From: Streptomyces sp. APSN-46.1 | GTDB lineage: Bacteria > Actinomycetota > Actinomycetes > Streptomycetales > Streptomycetaceae | DNA length: 64,000 nucleotides | Assembly: GCF_022815725.1 (NCBI RefSeq) | Contig: NZ_JALGRF010000002.1 | Coordinates: 930,001 to 994,000 of the forward strand | Direction: 5' to 3' | Shown: piece after piece, positions 1 through 8,134 of the stretch | Position numbering within the stretch: the stretch's first letter is position 1 | Layout of the letters: each line of letters opens with the position of its first letter | The notes under the pieces: generated by a model | What the model saw: the letters and a program-made list of their open reading frames with translations, nothing else | Database searches by the model: none | Told to the model about the DNA's origin: nothing | Position numbers and translations under genes: made by a program

Positions 1-425
1 TGCCCAAGACGCACACCCTCGACGCCCTGTGCGTCGGCCATCTCGACACCGTCACCCGCTCCCCAGCCCACGTCCTCGCGGTCACCGCGACCGGACGCGG
101 CACCTACACCCGCACCCGCCCCGACAAGTACGGCTTCCCCCGTCAGCGCCTGCCCAGGCACAAGACGTTCTTCGGCTATCAGACCGGCGACTTCGCCCGC
201 GCTGTCGTCCCCACCGGCAAGAAGACCGGCACCCACACCGGCCGTATCGCCGTCCGCGCCAACGGCAGCTTCGACATCAAAACCGCCCACGGCCTTGTCC
301 AGGGCATCGGGCACAAACACTTCCGCCTTCTCCAACGAGCGGATGGATACGCCTACACCACCCGACCCGAAGGACCCACTACCACCCAGCTGAAGCAGGG
401 CGTTTCCACGAAAGAAGTCCGATGA
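1..425 (+). CDS. iscB: IscB-type RNA-guided endonuclease, C-terminal part (cut by window start)
   Basis: The frame running from base 3 to the TGA at 423-425 has no start codon inside the window, so this is the last ~140 residues of a longer protein. It opens with PKTHTLDALCVG, which fits the RuvC-III segment of IscB, followed by GRGTYTRTRPDKYGFPR, a FFGYQTGDFARAVVP block, GRIAVRANGSFDIKT and a QGIGHKHFRLLQRADGY block. That order is characteristic of the IscB C-terminal target-adjacent-motif domain. IscB proteins are ancestors of Cas9 carried by IS200/IS605-like elements and guided by an omega-RNA usually encoded upstream, outside this window. The stop codon overlaps the ATG of the pilus gene tadZ. 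HNH and N-terminal RRXRR/PLMP parts are not visible here. Confidence 0.8.
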   Translation, partial: PKTHTLDALCVGHLDTVTRSPAHVLAVTATGRGTYTRTRPDKYGFPRQRLPRHKTFFGYQTGDFARAVVPTGKKTGTHTGRIAVRANGSFDIKTAHGLVQGIGHKHFRLLQRADGYAYTTRPEGPTTTQLKQGVSTKEVR

Positions 426-1792
426 CCACCCGAATCCTCCCCGCGGTCGGCGACCCGGAAGCCGCCCGTGTCATTTCCACGCTCCTCAGCCAGCTGCCGG
501 CCGCCGAGCCGGCCGGGCCCGTCCCCGACTCGGGCTCGCTGCTCGACACGCTGGCCCGGCTGGCCGCCGAGTCGATCGACGAACTGCCCGAGGTGGTCCT
601 GGTCCACGAGCGGATCGGCCCGGTGCCCGCGCTGGACCTCATCCGCGAAGTCGCCCTCCGCTTCCCGGCGGTGGGCGTGGTACTGGTCTCCTCCGACGCG
701 GGCCCGGCGCTGTTCTCCGCCGCCATGGACTCGGGCGCGCGGGGTCTGGTCGGGCTGCCGCTCGCCTACGAGGAACTCGCCGCCCGCGTCCAGGCCGCCG
801 CCCAGTGGGCCGTGGGCGTACGCCGCCACCTGGGCCGGGGCCCCGACCTGCCCGCCGGACCGGGCGGCCGGGTGGTCACGGTCGCCGGGGCCAAGGGCGG
901 CGTCGGCACCACCTTCACCGCCGTGCAGTTCGCCCTCGCCGCGGTCGCCTCGGGCCGCCGTACGGCCCTGGTGGACATGGACCTCCAGGCCGGCGACGTG
1001 GGCTCGTACCTCGACGTGCAGTTCCGCCGCTCCATCGCCGATCTCGCCGGGATCCAGGACATCTCGCCGCGGGTGCTTCAGGACGCGGTCTACGACGACC
1101 GGACGGGGCTGGCGCTGCTGCTGGCCCCGGCGGACGGCGAGCGCGGCGAGGAGGTGGACGAACGGGCCACCCGGCACATCGTCGGCGCCCTGCGCGGCCG
1201 CTACGAGATCGTCGTCATCGACTGCGGCACCCAGGTGACGGGCGCCAACGCGGCGGCGGTGGAGATGGCCGACGTGGCGGTGCTCGTGACCACCCCGGAC
1301 GTGGTCGCGGTCCGGGCGGCGAAGCGGCTGGTCCGGATGTGGGAACGGCTCCAGGTCCGCAAGGCCGAGGACACCGCGATGGTGGTCAACCGCTGGACCA
1401 AGCACACGGAGATCCAGCCCTCCCTGATCGAGAAGATCACGAAGACCCGGGCGACGCGGACCCCGGTGCCGGCGGCCTTCAAGGAACTCCAGGCGGTGGT
1501 GGACGCGGGCCGGGTGCAGGACCTCGACAACCGCTCCAGCGTGAAACAGGCGCTGTGGACCCTGGCGGGCGAACTCGGGCTGCTGTCGGCCCCGGCGGAG
1601 CCGCAAGCCGCTGCCGCCGCCGCTGCCGCCGCCGCTGCCGCCGGCACCCCGGGCGCGGCCCTGGCGGTACGGGCCTCCGGTCCGGTGGCGCGGCTGCGGG
1701 GCGGCGGCGACCGGGGCGGCGACCGCGGCCGGGACCGGGTCGGCGACCGGGGCGCGGTGGGCGGCTGGTCGCGCCGCGGCCGGGAGGACTGA
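422..1792 (+). CDS. tadZ: TadZ/CpaE-like pilus assembly ATPase
   Basis: 456-residue cytoplasmic protein that, in Tad/Flp systems, places the secretion machinery at its cell location. Residues ~1-130 form a receiver-like domain without an obvious phosphorylation site. A MinD/ParA-type P-loop follows (VAGAKGGVGTT, residues ~153-163, Lys158), then a DMDLQAGD switch region. The last ~70 residues are low complexity: a run of Ala and then GGDRGGDRGRDRVGDRG repeats, which are unlikely to be catalytic. The ATG at 422 is chosen because the N-terminus MTTRILPAVGDPEAAR fits the family; this start overlaps the IscB stop. First visible gene of a tightly packed pilus operon running to about 10 kb. Confidence 0.88.
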   Translation: MTTRILPAVGDPEAARVISTLLSQLPAAEPAGPVPDSGSLLDTLARLAAESIDELPEVVLVHERIGPVPALDLIREVALRFPAVGVVLVSSDAGPALFSAAMDSGARGLVGLPLAYEELAARVQAAAQWAVGVRRHLGRGPDLPAGPGGRVVTVAGAKGGVGTTFTAVQFALAAVASGRRTALVDMDLQAGDVGSYLDVQFRRSIADLAGIQDISPRVLQDAVYDDRTGLALLLAPADGERGEEVDERATRHIVGALRGRYEIVVIDCGTQVTGANAAAVEMADVAVLVTTPDVVAVRAAKRLVRMWERLQVRKAEDTAMVVNRWTKHTEIQPSLIEKITKTRATRTPVPAAFKELQAVVDAGRVQDLDNRSSVKQALWTLAGELGLLSAPAEPQAAAAAAAAAAAAGTPGAALAVRASGPVARLRGGGDRGGDRGRDRVGDRGAVGGWSRRGRED

Positions 1793-1795
1793 CCG

Positions 1796-2182
1796 GTGCC
1801 CGCGCGTCGCAGATGCAGCCGCCGGGGCCGCGCCCACGACCGCGACCTCGGCCAGGTGGCCGTCGAGTTCGTCGGCATGGTGCCGCTGATCCTGCTGCTC
1901 GTGGCGGCGGTGTGGGAGTGCGTACTGATCGGGTACGCCTTCTCCCTGGCGGGCAACGCGGCGGACGAGGCGGCGCGGGCGGGGGCGGTCAAGGGCGACG
2001 GGGAGTGCCGTACGGCCGCGGGCCGGCACATCGGGGACGCGTGGGGCATGTCCGTGGACTGCGGCCCCGCGGGTGATGTGTACAAGGCGACCGTCACCCT
2101 GCGGATTCCCGTGCTGTTCCCCGGGCTCGACTTCGGCTCGCTGGCAGGCACCGCCGGTGCCGCGATGGAGAGGGAGGAGTGA
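1796..2182 (+). CDS. TadE-like pseudopilin
   Basis: 128-residue small membrane protein. A short basic N-terminus (RRRCSRRGRAHDRD) precedes GQVAVEFVGMVPLILLLVAAVW, a single membrane helix preceded by the G-Q-x-A-x-E-F/Y signature of TadE pseudopilins, the likely site for prepilin peptidase processing at about residue 19. The C-terminal ~90 residues contain a Cys pair (GECRT...DCGPAG) and would sit outside the membrane. GTG start three bases after the tadZ stop. TadE proteins are minor pilus or assembly components. It differs from the next gene, so these are two paralogues rather than a duplication artefact. Confidence 0.82.
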   Translation: MPARRRCSRRGRAHDRDLGQVAVEFVGMVPLILLLVAAVWECVLIGYAFSLAGNAADEAARAGAVKGDGECRTAAGRHIGDAWGMSVDCGPAGDVYKATVTLRIPVLFPGLDFGSLAGTAGAAMEREE

Positions 2183-2183
2183 G

Positions 2184-2564
2184 ATGAGGAGCGAGACGAG
2201 GCGGCGCGCGCACCTCGACCGGGGCCAAGTCGCCCTGGAGTACATCGGCTTCATCCCGATCCTGTTGTTCGTCGCGCTCTGCGGGATCCAGCTGGGCTGG
2301 GTGGCGTACGTACACGAGCAGGCGGACACGGCCGCGCGCACGGCGGCGCGGGTGGAGGCCCGCAAGGGCTCGGGCGGGGCCGCGGCCGGCCGGGCGGCGG
2401 TGCGCGGCGGGCTCACCGCCGACGTCTCCGTGAGCAAGGACGCCGACGCCGTCACGGCGAGCGTGTCCATCACGATCAACTCGATCATCCCGGGACTGAA
2501 TCCCGAACCGGCCAGGGCAACGGCCGTCATGCCCAACGACGACCCGAAGGTGACCGGACCATGA
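2184..2564 (+). CDS. TadE/TadF-like pseudopilin
   Basis: 126-residue second pseudopilin. DRGQVALEYIGFIPILLFVALCG gives the processing motif and the single membrane helix (residues ~13-37), followed by an Ala/Arg-rich helix and a beta-rich tail (ADAVTASVSITINSIIPGLNP). The ATG lies one base after the preceding TGA, with GAGGAGTGAG upstream serving as ribosome binding site. Its stop overlaps the TadA ATPase start by four bases. Likely a minor pilin or assembly partner of the Tad complex; the exact role cannot be told from sequence. Confidence 0.8.
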   Translation: MRSETRRRAHLDRGQVALEYIGFIPILLFVALCGIQLGWVAYVHEQADTAARTAARVEARKGSGGAAAGRAAVRGGLTADVSVSKDADAVTASVSITINSIIPGLNPEPARATAVMPNDDPKVTGP

Positions 2565-3967
2565 GCCTGCGTTCCCGGGTCAACACCCCCGACGACCGCC
2601 ACAGCCCCCGCGAGGACGGCCGGCTGGTCTCCTCGTACCGCGCCAAGCTGCTGGAGGAGATCGACCTCGCCGAGATGTCGGCGCTCGCCCCCGCCGAGCG
2701 CCGGGCGCGCCTGGAGCGCGTCCTCGGCCACATCATCAGCCGCGAGGGCCCCGTACTCTCCACCGCCGAGCGGGCGCAGCTGATCCGCCGGGTCGTGGAC
2801 GAGGCACTCGGCCTCGGCGTGCTCGAACCGCTCCTCGAAGACACCTCGATCTCCGAGATCATGGTCAACGGGCCCGACCAGATCTTCGTCGAGCGCGCCG
2901 GCCGCGTCGAGCAGCTCCCGCTGCGCTTCGCCTCGCACGAGCAGCTGATGCAGACCATCGAGCGCATCGTCTCCACCGTCAACCGGCGTGTGGACGAGGC
3001 GAATCCGATGGTCGACGCCCGCCTGCCGAGCGGCGAGCGCGTCAACGTGATCATCCCGCCGCTCTCCCTGACCGGTGCCACGCTCACGATCCGCCGTTTC
3101 CCGCGCGCCTTCACCCTGCACGAGATGATCGCCCTCGGCTCGCTGGACGAGCAGATGCTGCTCCTGCTCTCCGGCCTGGTCCAGGCGAAGATGAACCTGA
3201 TCGTCTCCGGGGCCACCGGCACCGGCAAGACCACCCTCCTCAACGCCCTCTCCGGCCTGATCCCGGAGGGCGAGCGCATCATCACCATCGAGGACTCGGC
3301 GGAGCTCCAGCTCCAGCAGGCCCATGTCATCCGCCTGGAGTCCCGCCCGGCGAACGTCGAGGGCAAGGGGCAGATCACCATCCGCGACCTGGTCCGCAAC
3401 TCCCTGCGCATGCGTCCCGACCGCATCATCGTCGGCGAGGTCCGCGGCGGCGAGACCCTCGACATGCTCCAGGCGATGTCCACCGGCCACGACGGCTCCT
3501 TGGCCACCGTCCACGCCAACAGCGCCGAGGACGCGCTGATGCGGCTGCAGACCCTCGCCTCCATGTCGGAGGTGGAGGTCCCGTTCGAGGCCCTCCAGGA
3601 CCAGATCAACAGTGCCGTGAACGTGGTGGTCCAGCTGACCCGCTTCGGAGACGGCTCGCGCCGCATCACGGAGATCTCCATCCTGGAGTCGCACGGCCGT
3701 GAGCCCTTCCGGATCACCACCGTCTGCCGCTTCGCCGCCCAGCCCATGGGGCCGGACGGGCGCGTCCACGGCTACTTCGCGTACTACCCGCTGCCGCGCC
3801 GCATCGCCGAGCGCCTCTACATGAACAACCAGCCGATCCCGCAGGCCTTCGGGGTCGCGCCGCCGGACGACCACCGCAATGACCCGCTGGCCGACCACCG
3901 CGCCGACCCTCTCGCCGACCCTCTCGGCGACCCCCTCGCCACCCGCATCACCCGGACCGCCCTGTGA
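2561..3967 (+). CDS. tadA: TadA/CpaF secretion ATPase of the Tad pilus
   Basis: 468-residue GSPII_E-family hexameric ATPase that powers pilus polymerisation. Walker A is SGATGTGKTT (Lys223). An Asp box/Walker B-like IITIEDSAELQLQ follows, then the RMRPDRIIVGEVRGGE stretch and the GHDGSLATVHANS His box. N-terminal CpaF domain includes EPLLEDTSISEIMVNGPDQ. The last ~25 residues carry a DPLADHRADPLADPLGDPLA repeat, an unusual tail that is probably disordered. ATGA overlap with the TadE-like gene upstream and GTGA overlap with tadB downstream imply translational coupling. Works with the inner-membrane proteins TadB and TadC encoded next. Confidence 0.93.
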   Translation: MSLRSRVNTPDDRHSPREDGRLVSSYRAKLLEEIDLAEMSALAPAERRARLERVLGHIISREGPVLSTAERAQLIRRVVDEALGLGVLEPLLEDTSISEIMVNGPDQIFVERAGRVEQLPLRFASHEQLMQTIERIVSTVNRRVDEANPMVDARLPSGERVNVIIPPLSLTGATLTIRRFPRAFTLHEMIALGSLDEQMLLLLSGLVQAKMNLIVSGATGTGKTTLLNALSGLIPEGERIITIEDSAELQLQQAHVIRLESRPANVEGKGQITIRDLVRNSLRMRPDRIIVGEVRGGETLDMLQAMSTGHDGSLATVHANSAEDALMRLQTLASMSEVEVPFEALQDQINSAVNVVVQLTRFGDGSRRITEISILESHGREPFRITTVCRFAAQPMGPDGRVHGYFAYYPLPRRIAERLYMNNQPIPQAFGVAPPDDHRNDPLADHRADPLADPLGDPLATRITRTAL

Positions 3968-4908
3968 ACCTGAACCCCTTCATCCTCGCCACCCTCGGCG
4001 CTACCCTGCTCGCCTGTGTGCTCGTGGTCGCCGGCGTCCACGCGTACGCCGCGGGCCGCGCCCAGCGCGCGGCCCTGATCGAACGTCTCGCCACGGACGG
4101 CGCACCCGAACCGACCGGCCGCCGACGCCGCTTCGCCGGCGTGGACCGCCGCCTGCGAAGGACCGCGCTGGGCAAGCGGATCGAGGTCAAGCTCGCCGTG
4201 ACGGGCCTGGACCTGACCCCGGGGGAGTTCTTCGTCTACGTGCTGATGTCCGTGGCCGGGACGTGGCTGATCGCGGCGAGTTTCCTGGCCCCGTTCTTCG
4301 GGCCGGTGGCCGGCCTGATCGGGCTGTGGGCGGGCAACGGCTTCCTCAACTGGCAGCGGTCCCGCCGCACCGAGCGGTTCATCAACCAGCTGCCCGAGCT
4401 CGCCCGCATCCTGGCCAACGCCACCCAGGCCGGACTGGCCCTGCGTACGGCCATCGCCATGGCGGCCGAGGAGCTGGAGGCCCCGGCGGGCGAGGAGCTC
4501 GCGCGGGTCGCCGACCGGCTCGCCGTCGGCCACTCCATCGAGGAATCGCTGGGCGAGATCGCCGAGCGGCTCCCGTCGCGCGAACTGGTCGTGCTGGTCT
4601 CCACCCTCGTCCTGTCCGCGCGGGCGGGCGGCGCGATCGTCGGCAGCCTGCGCAACCTGACGGTGACGCTGGAGCAGCGCAAGGAGACGCGGCGCGAGAT
4701 CCGCACCCAGCTGTCCCAGGTGACGGTGACGGCGTACTTGGTCCCGGCGATCGGACTCGGCTCGCTGCTGCTGGTGAACCTGATGATGCCCGGCGCGCTG
4801 GACCGGATGACCGGCGCGTTCATCGGCCAGACGGCGGTGCTGGTCGCGCTCGGCCTGTTCACGCTGGGCTTCGTCCTCATCCGCCGCTTGTCGAAGATCG
4901 ACGTGTGA
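3964..4908 (+). CDS. tadB: TadB inner-membrane platform protein
   Basis: 314-residue GspF-type membrane protein. Hydrophobic segments are visible at the N-terminus (residues ~6-28), a pair around 85-125, and two at the C-terminus (YLVPAIGLGSLLLVNLMM and TAVLVALGLFTLGFVLI). The T2SF domain lies between, with LPELARILANATQAGLALRTAI and AGGAIVGSLRNLTVTLEQRKE motifs. It forms, with TadC, the membrane platform on which TadA acts. GTG start overlaps the tadA stop. Length is normal for the family. Confidence 0.9.
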   Translation: MNLNPFILATLGATLLACVLVVAGVHAYAAGRAQRAALIERLATDGAPEPTGRRRRFAGVDRRLRRTALGKRIEVKLAVTGLDLTPGEFFVYVLMSVAGTWLIAASFLAPFFGPVAGLIGLWAGNGFLNWQRSRRTERFINQLPELARILANATQAGLALRTAIAMAAEELEAPAGEELARVADRLAVGHSIEESLGEIAERLPSRELVVLVSTLVLSARAGGAIVGSLRNLTVTLEQRKETRREIRTQLSQVTVTAYLVPAIGLGSLLLVNLMMPGALDRMTGAFIGQTAVLVALGLFTLGFVLIRRLSKIDV

Positions 4909-4918
4909 GGGGGCGGTC

Positions 4919-5812
4919 GTGATCGCACTGCTGCTGGCCGTGATCGTGGGTGCGTCGGTCTTCGGCGTCTTCCACGGCGTACGGATGTACCGGGCCGAGG
5001 TGAAACTGCCGACCGATCTGGCGCTGGCCCTGGAGGTCGGCGCCACCCGTACGACGGCGGTCGGCTCGGCCGTCGACCGGCTGGGCATCCGCTGGGCGCC
5101 GCTGGTGCTGCGCCTGATGGGCCCCGGGCGGGTGGCGAGGAAGCGCCGCCAGATCGACATGGCGGGCAATCCGGCGGGCCTGACCATAGACCGCTACGCG
5201 GCCCGGCGGGCGGTGTACGGCTTCCTCGGCGGCCTGGGCGCGCTTGCGATGCTGCTCAACGGGCAGCTCGTACCGGCGCTGCTGATGGTCGCGTTCGGGC
5301 TGTTCTGGATCGAGGCCGGCCTGTGGTCGGCGATCCGGATGCGCCGCGACCACATCGAGCGGACCCTGCCGGACTTCCTGGACGTCCTGGCCGTCGTCGT
5401 CAGCGCCGGGCTCGGCTTCCGGCAGGCGCTGGAGCGGGTGGCGGCCAAGTACGACGGCCCGTGGTCGGACGAGATCCGGATCACCCTCCAGCAGATGGAC
5501 ATGGGCGTCAGCCGCCGCCAGGCCTTCGACGAGCTGCGCCGGCGCAACGACAGCGAGCAGGTGGCCCAGTTCGTGACCGCCCTCCAGCAGGGCGAGGAGC
5601 TCGGCTCGCCGATCGTCGAGACGCTGATCGCCATCGCGGAGGACATGCGGCGTACGGACGCGCAGAACGCGCGGCGGCGGGCGGCGCGGGCCGTCCCGAA
5701 GGCGACGTTCGCGGTGACGATGTTCATGCTGCCCGGCACGCTGATCCTGCTCGTGTGCGGCTTCGTCTACGGGGCGAACGTGGACTTCGGCGCGATGCTG
5801 GGGGGCGGGTGA
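4919..5812 (+). CDS. tadC: TadC inner-membrane platform protein
   Basis: 297-residue GspF-type paralogue of TadB. It has an N-terminal membrane segment (IALLLAVIVGASVFGVFHGV), a central pair around residues 100-140, the T2SF core RTLPDFLDVLAVVVSAGLGFRQALERVA with ALQQGEELGSPIVETL, and a C-terminal helix (FMLPGTLILLVCGFVYGAN). GTG start is preceded by a GGGGGCG stretch 10 bases after tadB. Partner of TadB in the pilus assembly platform. Its TGA overlaps the GTG of the histidine kinase, so signalling and assembly genes are one transcription unit. Confidence 0.9.
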   Translation: MIALLLAVIVGASVFGVFHGVRMYRAEVKLPTDLALALEVGATRTTAVGSAVDRLGIRWAPLVLRLMGPGRVARKRRQIDMAGNPAGLTIDRYAARRAVYGFLGGLGALAMLLNGQLVPALLMVAFGLFWIEAGLWSAIRMRRDHIERTLPDFLDVLAVVVSAGLGFRQALERVAAKYDGPWSDEIRITLQQMDMGVSRRQAFDELRRRNDSEQVAQFVTALQQGEELGSPIVETLIAIAEDMRRTDAQNARRRAARAVPKATFAVTMFMLPGTLILLVCGFVYGANVDFGAMLGGG

Positions 5813-7137
5813 GCGGCGTGGCGGTCCTGGACACCGGCTCACCGCGGCGGGCGCGGTGGCCGCGGTGGCCTCGGTGGCCGGGCGGGCGGGGGCGCGCGGG
5901 GGCGGGGGCGGTTTCGGCGGGGCCGGCCGACCGGGCGGAGGATTCCTCGCTCCCCCTCGTCCACCTCCCCCATCTCCCCCATCTCCTCCATCTCCGGGCG
6001 AAGGCCCTTCAGGCCCTGTGCCGGCGGGTCTTCGCCTTCCGGATGGTGATGATCGGCCTCGGGGCCCCGCTGGTCCTGGGCCGCACCGCACGCGGCGGCC
6101 CGACGTACCTCGTGGCCGGCGCGATCCTGCTCACCTTCATGCTGTCCTACGTCCTGTTCCGCGACTGGGAGCGGTTCGGGCCCTTACTGCTGCGCCACCG
6201 CTGGCTGCTGGCCCCGGACATGGCGCTGAGCGGGCTCCTGCTCGTCACGGCGACGGCGGACTCACCCCTCGGCCTGGTCGCCCTCTGCACGCCGCTGCTG
6301 GCCGGGCTGGTCTACGGCTGGCGCGGCTCCGCGGTCTACGCCGCGCTCCAGGCGGCCCTGGTGGCGGGCGTCGGGACGGGCGTCGGGGCGGGTGTCGGGG
6401 CGGGCGGAATCGTCCTCCCCGCCCTGTGCCTGCTGGCGGGGGCGGCGGGCGCCTCGCTGCGGGACCTCCTCCTCCGCTTCGGCGCGGCGAGTCAGGCCCT
6501 GACGGAGACGCGGGCCCGGCTGGCGGCCGCCGAGGCGGTCCGCGCCGAACGGGACCGCCTGGCCCGCGAGATGCACGACTCGGTCTCCAAGACCCTGCAC
6601 GGCCTCGCCCTGGCCGCCGACGCCCTGGCCCGTACCGGGGACCCCGACGCGCTGCACGAGCGGGCGGCCCTCGTCGCGGACGCCGCCCGGCGGGCGGCAC
6701 GGGAGTCCCGCGCCCTCCTGACGGACCTGCGGGCGGCCCCCGGGGTCTCCCTGGCCGCGGAGCTCCACGCGCTGGGCGCCGACGCGGAACTGCGGCTGGC
6801 CGCCGAGCTCCCGGAGGTCCCGGCGGCGGTGGCCCGGCAGGTCGTCGCGGTGGCCTCCGAGGCGCTGGAGAACGCCCGCCGGCACGCGGACGCGGCGCGG
6901 GTGGTCGTCGAGGCGGTCGTGGAAGCGGCCCACCTCACCCTCACCGTCTGGGACGACGGCCGCGGCCTGCCGGGCGGCATCGACCTCGCGGCCCTCCGGC
7001 GGGCGGGCCGCTTCGGCCTGCTCGGCATGACCGAACGCGCCGCCGCCATCGGCGCCCGCCTCCACATCGGCCCCCGCCCGGGCGGCGCCCCCGGTACCCA
7101 GGTCCGCCTGGACCTCCCGCTGACGGGAGCCCTGTGA
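5809..7137 (+). CDS. Membrane sensor histidine kinase (HisKA_3 type) of the pilus operon
   Basis: 442 residues. The first ~60 are odd and low complexity (PRWPRWPRWP, then HLPHLPHLLHL). About five hydrophobic segments follow (~residues 75-225), then an H box ERDRLAREMHDSVSKTLHG with His256 as the likely phosphorylation site. The HATPase domain has an N box SEALENARRHADA and G-box elements DDGRGLP and GRFGLLGMTERAA. The GTG at 5809 overlaps the tadC stop; a GTG at 5818 is the alternative. It pairs with the LuxR-type regulator that starts within its own stop codon. The ligand is unknown; location suggests control of pilus production. Confidence 0.88.
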   Translation: MSGVAVLDTGSPRRARWPRWPRWPGGRGRAGAGAVSAGPADRAEDSSLPLVHLPHLPHLLHLRAKALQALCRRVFAFRMVMIGLGAPLVLGRTARGGPTYLVAGAILLTFMLSYVLFRDWERFGPLLLRHRWLLAPDMALSGLLLVTATADSPLGLVALCTPLLAGLVYGWRGSAVYAALQAALVAGVGTGVGAGVGAGGIVLPALCLLAGAAGASLRDLLLRFGAASQALTETRARLAAAEAVRAERDRLAREMHDSVSKTLHGLALAADALARTGDPDALHERAALVADAARRAARESRALLTDLRAAPGVSLAAELHALGADAELRLAAELPEVPAAVARQVVAVASEALENARRHADAARVVVEAVVEAAHLTLTVWDDGRGLPGGIDLAALRRAGRFGLLGMTERAAAIGARLHIGPRPGGAPGTQVRLDLPLTGAL

Positions 7138-7823
7138 TGACGCCGATCCGGGTCCTGATCGCCGACGACAACCCGGTCGTCCGCGCCGGCCTCGCGGCCC
7201 TCCTGGCGACGGCCGAGCACATCGAGGTCACCGCCCAGGCGGCGGACGGCCGCGAGGCCCTGAGCCTGACCCGGACCCACACCCCGGACGTGATCCTGCT
7301 GGACGTGCGCATGCCGGGCGTCGACGGCATCTCGGCCCTGCCGCACCTCGTGCGCTTGGCCCCCGTCCTGATGCTGACGTACAGCCAGGAGCCGGAGATC
7401 GTCCGGGAAGCGCTGCTCCTGGGCGCCGGCGGGTACCTCGTCCACGGTGAGTTCACGGCCGACGACCTGATCCGCGCGGTCCGCGACGTCCGCGAGGGCC
7501 GGGCCCATTTCACGACGACAGCGGCGAGCGCCCTCCTCGCGGAACTCCGCACCTCTTCGCAACCGCAACGAACTGTGGCACAGTCTTCTGAGCGGGTGCA
7601 CAACTCTGTTGTCTTCGGGCTGAGTTCTCGGGAGGTAGAGATCATGGAACTGATCGCGTCCGGGATGAGCAACCAGCAGATCGCGGCCGCCTGCTTCATC
7701 AGCGAGAAGACGGTGAAGAACCACATCAACCGCATCTTCGCGAAGCTCCACAGCACCACCCGCAGCGAGGCGATAGCCCGCTGGCTGGGAACCGCCCGTC
7801 CAGGAGTAACCGGCCATGGCTAG
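7137..7823 (+). CDS. NarL/LuxR-family response regulator of the pilus operon
   Basis: 228 residues. Receiver domain with acidic pair Asp10/Asp11, phospho-acceptor Asp56 (ILLDVRMPG) and Thr81. The Lys normally found after beta-5 is His103 (GGYLVHGEF), so the phosphate-coordinating site is atypical. A linker of ~45 residues leads to a LuxR helix-turn-helix: LSSREVEIMELIASGMSNQQIAAACFISEKTVKNHI. ATG overlaps the kinase stop. Probably controls the downstream pilin promoter (gap 7824-7933) or the whole pilus locus; the target is inferred from position only. Confidence 0.88.
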   Translation: MTPIRVLIADDNPVVRAGLAALLATAEHIEVTAQAADGREALSLTRTHTPDVILLDVRMPGVDGISALPHLVRLAPVLMLTYSQEPEIVREALLLGAGGYLVHGEFTADDLIRAVRDVREGRAHFTTTAASALLAELRTSSQPQRTVAQSSERVHNSVVFGLSSREVEIMELIASGMSNQQIAAACFISEKTVKNHINRIFAKLHSTTRSEAIARWLGTARPGVTGHG

Positions 7824-7933
7824 ACGGAGTACACAATGGGTCCGCAATTGGGCCCCGGGACCCTTGGTAACGCCCCGTCACACCCCGTACGGTCCGCAAA
7901 CCAACAGCGGCACCAGCCCGGGAGGAAACCCCC

Positions 7934-8134
7934 ATGTTGCAGAACACCCTGGCGAGGATGCGAAAGCGCTACCCGACCAACCCCGCCCACGACCGCGGCC
8001 AGACGGCCTTCGAATACCTGGGCATCATCCTGGTGGTCGTGGTGATCATCGGCGCCATGGTCGGCACCGGCATTGGTACCGCCATCGTGGGTCGCATCAC
8101 GACGGCGATCGCGGGCCTCACAGCCGGTTCGTGA
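7934..8134 (+). CDS. Flp-like major pilin precursor
   Basis: 66-residue peptide. A basic leader (LARMRKRYPTNPAHDR) is followed by GQTAFEYLGIILVVVVIIGAMVG, in which the G/Q-x-A-x-E-Y motif marks the prepilin peptidase cleavage and the membrane/filament helix, then a Gly/Ala/Ile-rich tail. Size and layout match Flp pilins that build Tad fibres. ATG is preceded by GGGAGGAAA. A 110-bp gap upstream, the only sizeable one in the operon, may hold its own promoter, as expected for an abundant pilin. Confidence 0.82.
   Translation: MLQNTLARMRKRYPTNPAHDRGQTAFEYLGIILVVVVIIGAMVGTGIGTAIVGRITTAIAGLTAGS

Noticed and set aside
353..3898. A 1181-codon open frame on the minus strand
   Set aside because: It is the antisense of tadZ-tadE-tadA. 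Composition is His/Gly/Asp/Arg-rich, as for GC-driven shadow frames, and no family pattern is visible.
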